Origin: Vibrio atlanticus
Lineage (GTDB): Bacteria; Pseudomonadota; Gammaproteobacteria; Enterobacterales; Vibrionaceae
Assembly (NCBI RefSeq): GCF_024347315.1
Contig: NZ_AP025460.1
Span: forward strand, 3,405,124-3,469,123
Length of the DNA: 64,000 bases
Direction of reading: 5' to 3'
The position numbers and the translations under genes were made by a program. Under the pieces are notes generated by a model that worked only from the letters and a program-made list of their open reading frames with translations, searched no databases and was not told where the DNA came from. Positions 63,780 through 64,000 of the stretch are shown here, one piece after another; the first letter of the stretch is position 1, and each line of letters opens with the position of its first letter.

Positions 63780-64000
63780 TCGCATTCTCGATTTGGGGAT
63801 AACTAGCAAGGATCCGGGCATAAGTGGATCATTGTGTGAGTAAATTTGGGGCAAGATGTGTGGATCCACCGATTATTTACAAATTTATTGTGAATAACTT
63901 GGATCTTATTCACTGGATCTGTGATCAATTGCTGGTGATCTGACTTATCAACAGGTAAAATTAACGGTCATTTCATATAACTTAAATAGAGTGGGGCACC
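63780..64000. promoter_or_regulatory. GATC- and DnaA-box-rich region, probably the dnaA/ABC-operon promoter side
   Basis: This stretch of 220 bases has no gene. It has at least seven GATC sites and DnaA-box-like 9-mers: TGTGAATAA (near 63890, minus orientation of TTATTCACA), TTATCAACA (near 63946) and a TTATCCCCA-like sequence near 63796-63804 on the minus strand. In Vibrio dnaA lies just beyond the ABC cassette, so autoregulation of dnaA is the likely purpose. dnaA itself is outside the window. Confidence 0.55.

Noticed and set aside
63780..64000. A second replication origin
   Set aside because: There are GATC sites and DnaA-like boxes but no AT-rich 13-mers, and a full oriC is present at 56460-56770. 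A dnaA promoter explains it better.

Overview
The window is a stretch of a Vibrio main chromosome (chromosome 1) that contains the replication origin. Three things support this: the oriC1 gene order (ABC transporter, rpmH, rnpA, yidD, yidC, mnmE, mioC, oriC, mnmG, rsmG, parA, parB, atpIBEFHAGDC), an E. coli-like oriC with DnaA boxes and GATC 13-mers, and Vibrio-type families (DUF2860, DUF3157, the ABC cassette between rpmH and the expected dnaA). The genus is secure from gene order and protein similarity recalled from memory. A species cannot be named from the sequence alone.

Layout from the left edge: (1) 1-4060 is an accessory segment holding the N-terminal part of a tyrosine integrase, a soluble KAP-type P-loop NTPase and a PIN-domain (DUF4935-like) protein. 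It is probably the end of an integrated island with a defence-like cargo. (2) 4065-10318 is a complete rRNA operon on the minus strand: two strong promoters, boxA, 16S, spacer tRNAs Glu-Lys-Val, 23S, 5S, then tRNA-Asp and tRNA-Trp, each followed by a terminator. (3) 10439-18818 is housekeeping: yrdA, a DUF1488 gene, aroE, hemF, tsaC, the purEK operon with a PurR operator, a topoisomerase zinc-finger protein, smg, dprA and a LysM protein. (4) 18959-25466 is def, fmt, rsmB, trkA, trkH and a DUF3157 gene. (5) 25489-32514 holds a PAQR membrane protein with a large palindromic operator, an Spo0M-like protein, an unannotated 55-codon gene with a leader ORF, yihD, ccoG, srkA, dsbA and a DUF2860 outer-membrane protein. 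(6) 32658-44863 is comM, the attenuator-controlled ilvGMEDA operon, the divergent punR/punC pair and glmU.

(7) 45046-51976 is the complete F1Fo ATP synthase operon. (8) 52169-58716 is parB, parA, rsmG, mnmG, oriC, mioC and mnmE. (9) 58846-61195 is the yidC-yidD-rnpA-rpmH cluster. (10) 61402-63691 is an amino-acid (probably cystine-type) ABC importer. The last 220 bases carry GATC and DnaA-box-like sequences and are probably the dnaA promoter side.

The rRNA operon, the atp operon and the parAB-rsmG-mnmG cluster are all transcribed away from oriC, so they run with the replication fork. The mioC-to-rpmH block on the other side is transcribed toward oriC, against the fork. The most novel-looking content is the integrase/KAP/PIN segment and the small-gene locus at 27247-27588. 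Regulation that can be read directly from the sequence includes the ilv attenuator, the purE PurR box, the FabR-like palindrome before the PAQR gene, rRNA antitermination signals and oriC. All family assignments rest on recognising protein sequence without a database search.
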